From Bartonella sp. MM73XJBT.G (GTDB lineage Bacteria > Pseudomonadota > Alphaproteobacteria > Rhizobiales > Rhizobiaceae), in contig NZ_JAQISW010000003.1 of NCBI RefSeq assembly GCF_028618435.1, positions 62,001 to 126,000 of the forward strand: a stretch of 64,000 bases of DNA, read 5' to 3'. The notes below the pieces were generated by a model, which worked only from the letters and a program-made list of their open reading frames with translations, searched no databases and was not told where the DNA came from. Within the stretch, counting starts at the first letter, position 1, and every line of letters starts with the position of its first letter. Made by a program: the position numbers and the translations under genes. Shown here in pieces: positions 35,105 to 44,748 of this stretch.

Positions 35105-36550
35105 ATTTTTCAGTTTATTATCAATGTCTGTGCACGTTTTGCGTTGATCATGGGAGGAGCAATGCTTTTGCCAATTTTGGTGGATTTGCATGACAATAAC
35201 CGTAATTGGATAATCTTTCTCTATTCTTGTGCCATAACCACCATGTTAGCAACCCTAATTCTTTTAGCAACGAAGGGGGCTACTTGTCGTTTTTCAGCAC
35301 GACTTGGCTTTATGCTCACTGTTTGTCTTTGGCTTACAGGAAGCATTGTAGGTGCTTTGCCTCTTTATCTTTCCTCTCTTCCCATTTCTCTAGCAGGAGC
35401 CATTTTTGAATCTGTTTCGGGAATTACAACAACAGGCTCCACAGTCCTTTCTGGTCTTGATCATTTATCGCGAAGTATTTTGTTATGGCGCTCTCTCATA
35501 TGCTGGATTGGGGGCATTGGTTTTATCGGTTTAGCCCTCTTACTTTTGCCTTCACTCCGTGTGGGTGGCGTGCGGCTTTTTCATATGGAATCATCTGATA
35601 AATCTGAAAAAATATTGCCTCGTATCAATCAAATTGCTAACGGAATTATCATTGCTTATGTTGGACTCACATTAGCTTGTATGCTTTCTTATTTTGCTGC
35701 GGGCATGAATTTATTTGATGCCATTAACCATGCAATGAGTACAGTCGCAACTGCTGGTTTTTCAACGCATGATGCTTCTTTTGGCTATTTTTCTGATACA
35801 CCAGCCATATTAATTACTTCAACAATCTTTATGTTGCTTTCTGCTTTACCCTTCGTACTTTATGTTAAATTAATCCTTCCTGGACACTCAAAACGTTTCC
35901 TTGACCCACAAGTGATTGTTTTTCTGCATATCGTTATCCTTTTCAGCTTTGCTTTAGCAGCGTGGCTACGGTTTCATGATCATCGCGCTTTCCACTTGAT
36001 TTTTCTTGATGTCATTTTTCATATCACATCCATTATTAGCACCACAGGTTACAGCGCTGAAGATTATCAACTTTGGGGGCCCTTTGCGCTTGGAATTTTC
36101 TTAATTGTTTCTTTTACAGGCGGGTGTGCTGGTTCTACTTCTGGTGGCATGAAAATCAATCGCCTCATTATTCTTTGGCGTATTACACAAACAAATATAG
36201 AAAAACTTCTTTCTCCTAATGTTGTTGTAAAAGCGCGCTACGATCACTCAAATATATCAAACGATGTTGCTCAAGCCGTTTTGTTTTTTGTCTGTCTTTA
36301 TATGTTCTGCCTTGTTATTGGCACTGCACTTTTGCTTACAACCGGTCTTGATTTTACCTCTGCCTTTACAGGAGTCTTAACAGCACTTTCAAATGTTGGA
36401 CCAGGCTTTGGAGATATTATTGGTCCCATTGGGAACTTCTCTACAATCAACGATAATGCTTTATGGATTTTAAGTTTTCTAATGTTAGCTGGACGCCTTG
36501 AAATCATAACAATATTCGTCCTTTTTATTCCCGCTTTCTGGCGTGAATAA
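35105..36550 (+). CDS. trkH: TrkH-type potassium uptake membrane protein
   Basis: A polytopic inner-membrane protein with the four pore-loop repeats of the Trk/Ktr family: SGITTTGSTVL, STVATAGFSTHD, SIISTTGYSAEDY and LSNVGPGFGDIIG; the SFTGGCAGSTSGGMK signature is intact. It imports K+ with the TrkA regulatory subunit, which is not in the window. Start: TTG at 35144 or ATG at 35150 would cut the first membrane helix. The frame continues upstream (FQFIINVCARFALIMGGAM) to an ATT at 35105 preceded by AGGGA with 6-base spacing, then a stop at 35093. An ATT start is therefore proposed; if wrong, use 35144. It is divergent from trxB. Confidence 0.88.
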   Translation: MFQFIINVCARFALIMGGAMLLPILVDLHDNNRNWIIFLYSCAITTMLATLILLATKGATCRFSARLGFMLTVCLWLTGSIVGALPLYLSSLPISLAGAIFESVSGITTTGSTVLSGLDHLSRSILLWRSLICWIGGIGFIGLALLLLPSLRVGGVRLFHMESSDKSEKILPRINQIANGIIIAYVGLTLACMLSYFAAGMNLFDAINHAMSTVATAGFSTHDASFGYFSDTPAILITSTIFMLLSALPFVLYVKLILPGHSKRFLDPQVIVFLHIVILFSFALAAWLRFHDHRAFHLIFLDVIFHITSIISTTGYSAEDYQLWGPFALGIFLIVSFTGGCAGSTSGGMKINRLIILWRITQTNIEKLLSPNVVVKARYDHSNISNDVAQAVLFFVCLYMFCLVIGTALLLTTGLDFTSAFTGVLTALSNVGPGFGDIIGPIGNFSTINDNALWILSFLMLAGRLEIITIFVLFIPAFWRE

Positions 36551-37681
36551 TTCTAATGCATAGAGTACTTTATTCTACTATGATAAAAAATTGACAAGAT
36601 AAAAAGGCGTGAACAATACGCAGAATAATATTCAATCTTAAATCGGAAGATTTCATAAAATTTTAAATATCCTATAAATAATTAAGTGCCAACAGCTTTC
36701 AAAGCCATAACGTATAGCTACTTTACATTACATTCTTGAGCTTCTTTACCAAACAAAATGGATCCATAGAACATCCTTTTTTACGAATAATCGCTCACGC
36801 AAAAAATATGAATATTTGATGATAAAAATGTTTTTCTCTAATAAGTCATGGTCTTATAAAAAATACCTCACGGTACTCACCTCCCCCATTTCACGGAAGT
36901 CCTCACAAAAGGTATAAAATGGGCATTATTACTTTTATTTAAATAATAAGGTGCAAGTCTGTACCACAAAAAAGATATAAATTAACACCACTATATTATT
37001 TCCTTTCTGTCAAGGTTGCAACAGCTTGTATTTCAAACAATGTATAAAAGTCATCTTTATAGCTTGTCTTCAATAATTTTTATCCACCAATGCCCTCTTC
37101 CAATTTTGATGTGTAAGAAGACAGCTCTCATTGATTTAATAGCAACAACTTTGACATGTAAAAATCTTAAGATATTATGCGAATTGCAAAGGTAGATTAT
37201 CTATATGAATCAATATATTAATCTTAGATTTGTTTTATTATGAATTTATTAAAATTATGTATAACTATTTTATCCATGGAGAGACCATCATTATCTTTTT
37301 TAAGAGAAGAAAACACTTTTTTGTTCTCTATTTAAGTCTTACAAAACAAAAAAATATCAGTACAAAACTGTTAAGATAGTCCATAGATCTATAAGATTTG
37401 AGGTGAAGAATCGTTTTCTTATTCTAAAATATCACGAGAATAAAAATAGCTTTCCTCCCTTCTCGTATGCTTTCTCATATATAAGTCTCATATCGCTCTC
37501 AAGCGTATACATTTTTAATCTTTTTTATCCAAATTTTGAAAAATTCTTATAGCATTCAACTAAAGAAAAAATAAATTTTATAAAATAACATTTATATCTT
37601 TGAGCTATTTTCTTGATAAGTGCAAAATAACCTTAAGGAAAGCACTTTTTATCATTGCTTAAAAAGATTTTCGATATAATA
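36551..37681. other. Gene-free stretch with repeat copy C
   Basis: About 1.1 kb, AT-rich. Apart from the degenerate repeat at 36862-37140 nothing is recognised. The 3' end of the LPS glycosyltransferase gene abuts it and no clear terminator for that gene was found. Confidence 0.5.
36862..37140 (-). repeat. Degenerate repeat family 1, copy C
   Basis: Minus strand, in order: KSMRAVFLHI, GRGHWWIKI (plus AATTTTTATCCAC at 37075-37087), FIHCLKY, NNIVVLIY and TFCEDFREMGEVSTVRY (plus about 36870-36915). Each has a counterpart in copy B; several stops separate them, so this is a relic. Confidence 0.45.
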
Positions 37682-38740
37682 TTAAAGTATTTTTTCCGCA
37701 AACAGTCCTTCGTAAACACTTTCAATTTCGCTTGCTTCTTTTTCCAAAGGAAAATGCGTACGGACGTGGGTTAACGCTTTCTTTCCAGCTGCCAATGTTT
37801 TTTCTACATCAGCAAAATAGGGTTCAATTGCTGCGGTTAAAGCCAAACCATCTCCTGCTTTAACAACTGTTCCTGTTCCCTCTACCACCAATTCTTTAAA
37901 AACTCCTACATCACTCGCAACAACAGCTGTCTGTGATGCCATTGCCTCTAAGGGCGTCAAACCAAAGCCTTCCAAACGCGAAGGTGTTACATACAGCGAC
38001 AAGCGGCGATACCACAAAGGTGTATTAAGAAGCTCACCAAGAAAAATAATGCGCTCTTCTAAACCGGCATCAGCAATCCTTTGGCGTAATTTTTTTTCAA
38101 ATTTATAATGTTGTTCTGTCGTTCGACCAGCAATAAGTGCTGTCCACTCAGGGTAACGTGGTAGCAACGCTATCATTGACTCCACAAACAAATCAGTGCC
38201 CTTTAAATAACGCACACGGCCAAAACACCCAACAGCATATTTTCCAGGAATTCCTGAAGAAGAAAAGCGATCATCAAGAATTTTAGGTGGAGAAAAACGT
38301 CTAACATCCACACCATGCATAATAACTCTATAGGGCACTTCTAGATAAGATCCTGTCTGTACACTAGTAGCAATCACCCTATCCATACGCCGAAGCAACC
38401 ATTTGGTAAAAGACTTATGGTTACGCCGAGAAGCGGATGTAAAAACAAGTTTAAGCTTCATTTTCAAGATATCGCGCAAAAAGATCCCACAAAGCATCTC
38501 AATATTGCGCCTTGCATGCCAAATACGAAACGGCTTACCTTTCGGACTTTTCCAAAGTCCGAAAAGGTCCCGAAAACCAAGAGCTGGCAAATTCTCTGGA
38601 AGCCCAAACCCCAAAGTAGATATACGCACCCCTTGTTCTCGCTGCAATGGAACGAGTTGAATAACCGTAGATGTCACACCGGACAAACGTTTTTTAAAGT
38701 GAGGAGCAATAACCTCAGTTTCTTGCAAAGACATACGCAT
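37682..38740 (-). CDS. lpcC: LPS-core type glycosyltransferase (GT4), LpcC-like
   Basis: 352 residues of GT-B fold, family GT4. The nucleotide-sugar site is in the C-terminal half: GCFGRVRYLKGTDLFVESM, ERIIFLGEL, and VTPSRLEGFGLTPLEAMASQ with the conserved E-x7-E. The N-terminal part (WHARRNIEMLCGIFLRDIL) resembles rhizobial LpcC mannosyltransferases, which add mannose to Kdo in the lipopolysaccharide core. Acceptor and sugar are inferred from that resemblance. It begins 15 bases after greA and is probably in its transcript; no good ribosome site is seen, consistent with coupling. Confidence 0.8.
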   Translation of the reverse strand: MRMSLQETEVIAPHFKKRLSGVTSTVIQLVPLQREQGVRISTLGFGLPENLPALGFRDLFGLWKSPKGKPFRIWHARRNIEMLCGIFLRDILKMKLKLVFTSASRRNHKSFTKWLLRRMDRVIATSVQTGSYLEVPYRVIMHGVDVRRFSPPKILDDRFSSSGIPGKYAVGCFGRVRYLKGTDLFVESMIALLPRYPEWTALIAGRTTEQHYKFEKKLRQRIADAGLEERIIFLGELLNTPLWYRRLSLYVTPSRLEGFGLTPLEAMASQTAVVASDVGVFKELVVEGTGTVVKAGDGLALTAAIEPYFADVEKTLAAGKKALTHVRTHFPLEKEASEIESVYEGLFAEKIL

Positions 38741-38754
38741 AACTATTGATATAT

Positions 38755-39228
38755 TTAGATGTATTGAACCTTAATGATTTCGTAATTATGCGCACCACCG
38801 GGGGCATTCACTTCAATTACATCCCCCTCTCGCTTGCCAATGAGTGCACGTGCAATCGGTGAAGAAATAGAGATTTTACCAATCTTTACATCAGCCTCTT
38901 GATCCCCTACAATTTGATACACTTTCTTTTCTTCAGTATCCTCATCTAAAAGTTTAATAGTCGCTCCAAATTTGATTTTATCGCCTGAAAGACGAGACAC
39001 ATCTATAACTTCTGCCCTTGCTATATAATCTTCAAGCTCATTTATACGACCTTCATTATGGCTTTGTGCTTCTTTAGCAGCATGATATTCGGCGTTTTCT
39101 GACAAATCACCATGGGCACGCGCTTCAGAAATTGCTTCAATAATTCGTGGACGTTCCTGTTGTTGACGCCAACGCAACTCTTCTTTAAGACTTTCAAAGC
39201 CAGCTGTAGTCATCGGAACTTTTTCCAT
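38755..39228 (-). CDS. greA: Transcription elongation factor GreA
   Basis: 157 residues. The N-terminal coiled coil (about 8-75) contains [18 protein letters not shown], with the acidic tip that enters the RNA polymerase secondary channel; the C-terminal domain has [16 protein letters not shown]. GreA stimulates cleavage of backtracked transcripts. The ATG at 39228 is preceded by AGGGACGGATT; an earlier in-frame Met would add 14 unlikely residues. Confidence 0.96.
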   Translation of the reverse strand: MEKVPMTTAGFESLKEELRWRQQQERPRIIEAISEARAHGDLSENAEYHAAKEAQSHNEGRINELEDYIARAEVIDVSRLSGDKIKFGATIKLLDEDTEEKKVYQIVGDQEADVKIGKISISSPIARALIGKREGDVIEVNAPGGAHNYEIIKVQYI

Positions 39229-39563
39229 AATCCGTCCCTTTCTATTACACGGAAGGTTTAATAAAAACACAAAAAACGGCTTCCAAAATTACTTTTGGAA
39301 TCCGAAAACTACGATCTTTTCCATTATATAGCACAGTATCCTTGTTTTCCATATAAAAATAAATAAAGAGAACAAAACATGCACTAATAGTGTTTAAAAC
39401 ATCTCATTTTGGTGCTTAAAACGTTAAACTTCGCTCTCCTCCTTAAAATCTCATAAAGAAGAAAGAATTGTAATTTTCTTTATTTTATCATAGTCTAGAA
39501 AAAGAAACCCTATGAAATGTTAAAGAGAGAAGGATAATTTTTAAAAAAGTTTTTTGCAGAAAA
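39229..39563. other. Intergenic region between divergent greA and SH3 gene
   Basis: AT-rich, no gene. TTTTGGAAGCCG and TTTTGGAATCCG-like words near 39275-39305 form a small imperfect repeat in the greA leader. Confidence 0.4.
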
Positions 39564-39884
39564 ATGAAAAAAATCGTCATTTTTTTTGTGTTTGGCTCTT
39601 TCTTTTTAGCCACAACAACATCTAAAGCAGCAGATGCCTTTGTGACAACAAATCTTAATTTTAGAACAGGACCCAGCACCCAGTATGCAGTTTGCGGCTT
39701 AATCTCTGCTGGAGAATTGGTTTTTGTTAAAAACTGTGAAGGAAATTGGTGCCATATCCGACACAACGCTCAAATAGGTTGGGTATCATCTCGTTATCTT
39801 TCATTTAAAGATGGCAATGAGCTTTATCACACCTACACAATGTCTTTAGTTCCAAAACAGGCCGTACATGATTATTCTCCATAA
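39564..39884 (+). CDS. Exported bacterial SH3-domain protein
   Basis: 106 residues. A signal peptide (about 1-22) is followed by one SH3_3 domain: FVTTNLNFRTGPSTQYAVC, ELVFVKNCEGNWCHIRH and GWVSSRYLS. Such domains bind cell-wall peptides. Two Cys residues in the domain could form a disulfide in the periplasm. It has no catalytic partner domain and stands alone. The target is unknown. Confidence 0.8.
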   Translation: MKKIVIFFVFGSFFLATTTSKAADAFVTTNLNFRTGPSTQYAVCGLISAGELVFVKNCEGNWCHIRHNAQIGWVSSRYLSFKDGNELYHTYTMSLVPKQAVHDYSP

Positions 39885-39886
39885 CA

Positions 39887-39924
39887 GCCATGATAATTTA
39901 TGCCTTCTTGAAGATCATCATGGC
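39887..39924. repeat. Inverted repeat after the SH3 gene
   Basis: GCCATGAT (39887-39894) and ATCATGGC (39917-39924) are perfect complements, 3 bases after the stop. No T run follows, so a terminator role is doubtful. Confidence 0.35.
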
Positions 39925-40143
39925 AAGAATGCAATAGTGTCCCACGAGCGACCATAAATATGTCTCCTCCAAGGAAACATTTTGAAGAGTTCATCTCACA
40001 AAAAACTTTATTAATATGCTCATGAAAAAGTCAGTAAACCACAACAAACCTGTGCAATAACATTTTGCTGCTATCGTAATGAAATTGTAAAAACTAGTAT
40101 TCCCTTTAAAATCACCAGAACTTTTCTATCAAAGGATACAACA

Positions 40144-42450
40144 ATGAAAAATGGTGTTACTGCAACTGTAGAAGCTCTTTCTGCTCTGATTGCTTCAGGT
40201 AATCCTCTTTTTAAGAATGGGGCATTATGGACACCTCACCGCCCTATTCGTCCTGAAAAATCTGAAGGTGGTATTCCATTTCAACTCGAAACATCCTTTA
40301 AAGCAGGGGGAGATCAACCACAAGCCATTAAGACTCTGGTTGAGGGAATTGAAAAAAATGAACGGACCCAAGTGCTTTTAGGGGTTACTGGCTCAGGAAA
40401 AACCTATACAATGGCAAAAGTCATTGAAAAAACGCAACGCCCAGCTCTCGTCTTAGCCCCCAATAAAACGCTTGCCGCACAACTTTACGGAGAATTTAAG
40501 AGCTTTTTTCCTCATAATGCTGTTGAATATTTTGTTTCTTATTATGACTATTATCAGCCAGAAGCCTATGTTGCACGCTCTGATACCTATATTGAAAAAG
40601 AATCCTCTACGAATGAACAAATAGACCGTATGCGCCATGCTGCAACACGCGCTGTCTTAGAACGTGATGACGTCATTATTGTAGCATCTGTGTCCTGTAT
40701 CTACGGGATTGGCTCGGTAGAAACCTATACAGCCATGACTTTACAAATAAAAAAAGGAGATAAAATCAATCAGCGAAAACTCCTAGCTGATTTAGTTTCT
40801 CAACAGTATTACCGACAAGACATAAACTTCATTCGTGGTTCTTTTCGTGTCCGAGGAGACACCATCGAAATTTTTCCTGCCCATCTTGAAGATCGTGCTT
40901 GGCGACTTTCGCTCTTTGGCGATGAAGTAGAAACAATTACTGAATTTGATCCTCTCACAGGACAAAAAACAGCAGCTCTTCAATCTATTAAAATTTATGC
41001 CAATTCACACTATGTCATACCACGGCCAACACTCAATCAAGCCATGAAAGCCATTAAAATTGAGTTGGTTCAACGTCTTGATGAATTGAATGCAGCAGGA
41101 CGCCTTTTAGAAGCACAACGTTTAGAACAGCGCACAATGTTTGACTTAGAAATGTTAGAAACAACCGGCTCATGCGCCGGAATTGAAAATTATTCACGCT
41201 ATTTAACAGGACGACAGCCTGGCGAACCACCACCAACCTTGTTTGAATATATTCCAAACAACGCTCTTGTTTTTATCGATGAAAGCCATGTAACAATTCC
41301 TCAAATTGGTGGTATGTATCGAGGCGACTTTCGCAGAAAGGCTACTCTAGCAGAATATGGCTTCCGCCTGCCCTCCTGTATGGACAATCGCCCTTTGCGC
41401 TTTGAAGAATGGGATGCTATGCGCCCACAAACCATTGCTGTCTCTGCCACACCTGGACGCTGGGAAATAGAACAATCTCACGGCATTTTTGCTGAGCAAA
41501 TTATTCGCCCAACAGGGCTTGTTGATCCACCAACAGAAGTACGCCCCGCCTCTAACCAAGTCGATGATGTTGTAAACGAAATTCGTAAAACAATTCAAAA
41601 AGGCTACCGTACCTTAGTCACTGTACTGACCAAACGTATGGCTGAAGATTTGACAGAATATCTCCACGAACAAGCTATTCGAGTACGCTATATGCATTCT
41701 GACATTGATACATTAGAGCGTATTGAGATTCTTCGCGATCTCAGGCTTGGTACCTTTGATGTTCTCATTGGCATCAACCTGCTTCGAGAAGGTTTGGATA
41801 TTCCAGAATGCGGTTTTGTTGCCATTCTAGATGCAGACAAAGAAGGTTTTTTACGCTCTGAAACCTCGCTCATCCAAACAATCGGACGCGCTGCACGCAA
41901 TGTAGACGGGCGCGTTATTCTTTATGCTGATACCATTACTGGCTCTATCGAGAGAGCATTACAAGAAACACAACGACGTCGACAAAAACAGATAGCCTAT
42001 AATGAAGAACATCATATTACTCCCACCAGTATCAGAAAAAATATCGACGATATTCTCAATTCAGGAGGAGAAACTCACCATACACCTAGAAAACTTCCTG
42101 ATTTTATTAGGCAGAATAATATGGTTGGCAATAATTTAACAACCCATATTCAATATCTCGAAAAATCAATGCGTAAAGCAGCCGCTGATCTGAACTTTGA
42201 GGAAGCAGCACGACTTCGTGATGAAATTAAAGAACTACAGAAAATAGAACTCGCATTAGCAAACGATCCTTTAACACATCATAGTGAACAATCTATCCCT
42301 GAACCCATGATACAAGCAAATCTTTTTACAAAGCCAGATCTTGATCACATGGGGCCAACAATGGATACTGGTATTTTGGAAAATCGAAAAGTAAAAAAGT
42401 TCTCAAAAAATACTCTTAACAAAACAACAAAAAACACAAGAAAACGTTAA
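40144..42450 (+). CDS. uvrB: Excinuclease ABC subunit B
   Basis: 768 residues. Walker [14 protein letters not shown], the damage-verifying beta-hairpin [35 protein letters not shown], helicase motif VI ([10 protein letters not shown]) and the C-terminal UVR motif ([15 protein letters not shown]) are all present. UvrB loads at DNA lesions with UvrA and recruits UvrC. It has about 45 extra residues at the N-terminus and a basic Lys/Asn-rich tail of about 60 after the UVR motif, extensions seen in alphaproteobacterial UvrB. AAGGATACAACA precedes the ATG. Confidence 0.97.
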   Translation: MKNGVTATVEALSALIASGNPLFKNGALWTPHRPIRPEKSEGGIPFQLETSFKAGGDQPQAIKTLVEGIEKNERTQVLLGVTGSGKTYTMAKVIEKTQRPALVLAPNKTLAAQLYGEFKSFFPHNAVEYFVSYYDYYQPEAYVARSDTYIEKESSTNEQIDRMRHAATRAVLERDDVIIVASVSCIYGIGSVETYTAMTLQIKKGDKINQRKLLADLVSQQYYRQDINFIRGSFRVRGDTIEIFPAHLEDRAWRLSLFGDEVETITEFDPLTGQKTAALQSIKIYANSHYVIPRPTLNQAMKAIKIELVQRLDELNAAGRLLEAQRLEQRTMFDLEMLETTGSCAGIENYSRYLTGRQPGEPPPTLFEYIPNNALVFIDESHVTIPQIGGMYRGDFRRKATLAEYGFRLPSCMDNRPLRFEEWDAMRPQTIAVSATPGRWEIEQSHGIFAEQIIRPTGLVDPPTEVRPASNQVDDVVNEIRKTIQKGYRTLVTVLTKRMAEDLTEYLHEQAIRVRYMHSDIDTLERIEILRDLRLGTFDVLIGINLLREGLDIPECGFVAILDADKEGFLRSETSLIQTIGRAARNVDGRVILYADTITGSIERALQETQRRRQKQIAYNEEHHITPTSIRKNIDDILNSGGETHHTPRKLPDFIRQNNMVGNNLTTHIQYLEKSMRKAAADLNFEEAARLRDEIKELQKIELALANDPLTHHSEQSIPEPMIQANLFTKPDLDHMGPTMDTGILENRKVKKFSKNTLNKTTKNTRKR

Positions 42451-42815
42451 CTCAATCAATAATCTAAAGCTGTTAAGCTTTTCAAAATAAATCTTTTTTC
42501 TCTAATATCTTAATAAGATATCATTAATAAATAACACCATTCCATAAATGAATAATCTCAATATCAATACTGCTCCAATTAAGCAAACAAAGTAAAAAAG
42601 AAATAGTGTAAGAAAATATTTCTCATAATGATCTTTTTATAAGAAGGCTATACATCTAGCTAAAATATTTCTAAACTTTAAAGCAGTAACAACCAAATCA
42701 AAAAATATCTCTTTCACATCTCCCAAACTCCCCATATGCCATAACACAAGAGAATATTCTTATGAAAGGTGCAAATAAAATAAGACTTATATCATAACAA
42801 TATAATCACCCGATA

Positions 42816-42859
42816 GCAAGAATGCTCTCTTTTTTCATGCTGCTTTCGTTCATTCTTGC
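42816..42859. repeat. Inverted repeat
   Basis: GCAAGAATG (42816-42824) and CATTCTTGC (42851-42859), perfect arms, 26-base pyrimidine-rich loop, followed by GTCTTTTAAAA. It may be a terminator or part of a small transcript. Confidence 0.4.
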
Positions 42860-43061
42860 AGTCTTTTAAAATAAAAGAAAGCTAAAAAAGATGATTTTAC
42901 ATAACACTTTATTCACAAAGAAAAAATTAATAACGATCAATACAATATTATAAATGAAAATAAGCAGAATATATTTCTCTAAAGCAAACTTTTGTCATGA
43001 TTTTATGTTCATATTCACCCAAAGAGCTTTTTATTCGTTTTATCAAAACAAATCACAAACC

Positions 43062-43078
43062 GTTCAGGTTGTGTTCAG
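43062..43078 (+). promoter_or_regulatory. GTTCAG direct repeat, possible activator site
   Basis: Two GTTCAG words with an 11-base period (one helical turn) lie about 60 bases before the BA14K start, where the -35 region would be. This arrangement is typical of OmpR/PhoB-type operators. The regulator is unknown. Confidence 0.3.
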
Positions 43079-43135
43079 TTTGATACGTTTAAAATAGGGG
43101 AAAAATGCGAATTTACATACATAAGGAGCATCGCT

Positions 43136-43891
43136 ATGAAAAAAATAATCAAATTAGCGGTATTATCAGCAATGACAAATGTAACTGTTTTTATGCCATT
43201 AAGCACAACGCTTGCAGATACCTCATGGAGTTATGAAGAAAAGACTACCACGAAGAAAATGAAGAGTATAGAAGAGGAAATAGATGAGCATATGAAAAGT
43301 GTAGAGAAAGAAATAAATGATCATATGAGGAGTGTAGACAAGGAAATAGATGATCGCATGAATCGTATGAAGAGAGAATTTGATTCCCACTTCTCTTCTC
43401 ATTCTTCTCCTCATCGTCGTCCTCTTCAACATGTAGCCTATACAGGGGGTGAACATCGTCATTTTGAGCGCAGGACATATCATTATAGTGAACGCAACAC
43501 GACAACCCATCATCATCATACCCATAAACATTATAAAACGCGTAGCAACTCAGGAGAGGCTTTAGCAGCAGGCATTCTTGGTTTTGCTGCAGGTGTAGTT
43601 CTTAATAATGTTTTCAAAAAACCAGAACAGCCACAAACACAAATCATCTATCAAAACCCACAACATCCCCAAGTAATTTATCAAGAGGTTCCTCAAGTCG
43701 TCTATCAACCAGTTCTACAAAATCAGGTTATTTATGAAGTTCAATCAACAACATATCAGCCCCTTCAGCAATCAGACACTCACAATTGGCTTCAATATTG
43801 CAAGAAAAAATACCGTTCGTTCAATCCAGAAACAGGGACTTTTCGGGGGCGTGATGGCCAAGAATATATTTGTTATGCCCCATTAAATTAA
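43136..43891 (+). CDS. Exported BA14K-type protein with coiled-coil and His-rich parts
   Basis: 251 residues in four parts: signal peptide (about 1-27); four 11-residue repeats (about 42-85) of the form MKSVEKEINDH, suggesting a right-handed coiled coil; a His-rich stretch (about 86-135, including THHHHTHKHY); a Gly/Ala membrane-like helix (AGILGFAAGVVL) with a Gln/Pro/Tyr-rich region; and at the end WLQYCKKKYRSFNPETGTFRGRDGQEYICY, quoted here only by its CKKKYRSFNPETGTF core, which is the BA14K signature. BA14K proteins of Brucella are immunoreactive and lectin-like. The coiled-coil and His-rich additions are unusual for the family. A GTTCAG repeat lies upstream and a bidirectional terminator downstream. 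Confidence 0.8.
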   Translation: MKKIIKLAVLSAMTNVTVFMPLSTTLADTSWSYEEKTTTKKMKSIEEEIDEHMKSVEKEINDHMRSVDKEIDDRMNRMKREFDSHFSSHSSPHRRPLQHVAYTGGEHRHFERRTYHYSERNTTTHHHHTHKHYKTRSNSGEALAAGILGFAAGVVLNNVFKKPEQPQTQIIYQNPQHPQVIYQEVPQVVYQPVLQNQVIYEVQSTTYQPLQQSDTHNWLQYCKKKYRSFNPETGTFRGRDGQEYICYAPLN

Positions 43892-43921
43892 TTCCCGTTA
43901 CACTTTGCTAAAAAAATTAAG

Positions 43922-43957
43922 TAACGAAAAGAACACTTGAAAGTGTTTTTTTCGTTA
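43922..43957. terminator. Bidirectional terminator between convergent genes
   Basis: TAACGAAAAGAACACTT (43922-43938) pairs with AAGTGTTTTTTTCGTTA (43941-43957) with one G-T pair; T runs occur on either strand. It serves the BA14K gene and the convergent hydrolase gene, overlapping the latter's stop codon. Confidence 0.75.
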
Positions 43958-44605
43958 TGCATTGAGTTCTTGAAGAAAAGGATTCCATTGCCGCTCATAG
44001 CCTAAGTGACTACCTGGTCCATGCCCACAGATGAAACGGACATCATCGCCTAAAGGCAAAACTTTTTCTCGAAGTGATTTCATCAACGCTTCATGAGAAC
44101 AGAAAGGGAAATCCGTCCGTCCAATAGAACCACGAAAAAGCACATCACCCAAGAGAGCAAAACGTTGTTTTTCATTGAAATAAATGACATGACCAGGAGA
44201 ATGACCAGGTGTATGAAAAACAGTGAACACATGTTCAGCAAAACGAAGAGTATCACCATCTTCCAACCATTGATCAGGAACACAATTGCGTGCATCAGTA
44301 ATACCGTAGCTTTTTGCACTCTCAAACGTAGCATCCATCACAGGTTTATCACCCTGATGTGAACCGATAATTTTAACACCAAGAGCTTCTTTTGCTTGCA
44401 TTGCCGCTCCCACATGATCAAAATGCCCGTGTGTTATCCAAATAGCTTCAACGACAACGCCCATCTTTTGGATAACTTCTTGAATTTGAAGCCAATCACC
44501 ACCAGGATCCACTAAAACCCCCACTTTTTTTTCATTATCAAAAAGCAAAGTGCAATTTTGTTGAAAAGGTGTAACCGGGATAATATGTGTACTAAAATTG
44601 CTCAT
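43955..44605 (-). CDS. Metallo-beta-lactamase-fold hydrolase, glyoxalase II-like
   Basis: 216 residues. The metal motif THGHFDHVG is followed by HTPGHSPGHV, a late Asp (LLGDVLF) and CGHGPGS, giving a complete two-metal site. Short proteins of this type (YcbL-like) hydrolyse thioesters such as lactoylglutathione, or have unknown substrates; the C-terminal glutathione-binding domain of true GloB is absent. Two ATG codons are adjacent; the second (44605) is better spaced from AAAGGA. Confidence 0.87.
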   Translation of the reverse strand: MSNFSTHIIPVTPFQQNCTLLFDNEKKVGVLVDPGGDWLQIQEVIQKMGVVVEAIWITHGHFDHVGAAMQAKEALGVKIIGSHQGDKPVMDATFESAKSYGITDARNCVPDQWLEDGDTLRFAEHVFTVFHTPGHSPGHVIYFNEKQRFALLGDVLFRGSIGRTDFPFCSHEALMKSLREKVLPLGDDVRFICGHGPGSHLGYERQWNPFLQELNA

Positions 44606-44748
44606 CATATCCTTTTCAAAGTAAATTTTTTCAACTTTATGAGAGAGAATTTCCTTCTTTATAGAGTAAAATAGCTTGCTCGACAGCTTTATGCAACTTA
44701 TGTAAACTTGAACTTTATAAAAACACCATTTTGTTAAGGTTTTGAAGA

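Larger units (their letters stand above)
42451..43135. other. Gene-free stretch upstream of the BA14K gene
   Basis: AT-rich, no gene. It holds an inverted repeat at 42816-42859 and a GTTCAG direct repeat at 43062-43078 close to the next gene. Confidence 0.5.

Noticed and set aside
43223-43531. 102-codon minus-strand frame opposite the BA14K gene
   Set aside because: It is the mirror of the repeated and His-codon-rich coding strand (CAT/ATG complement gives many Met codons); no ribosome site or family.
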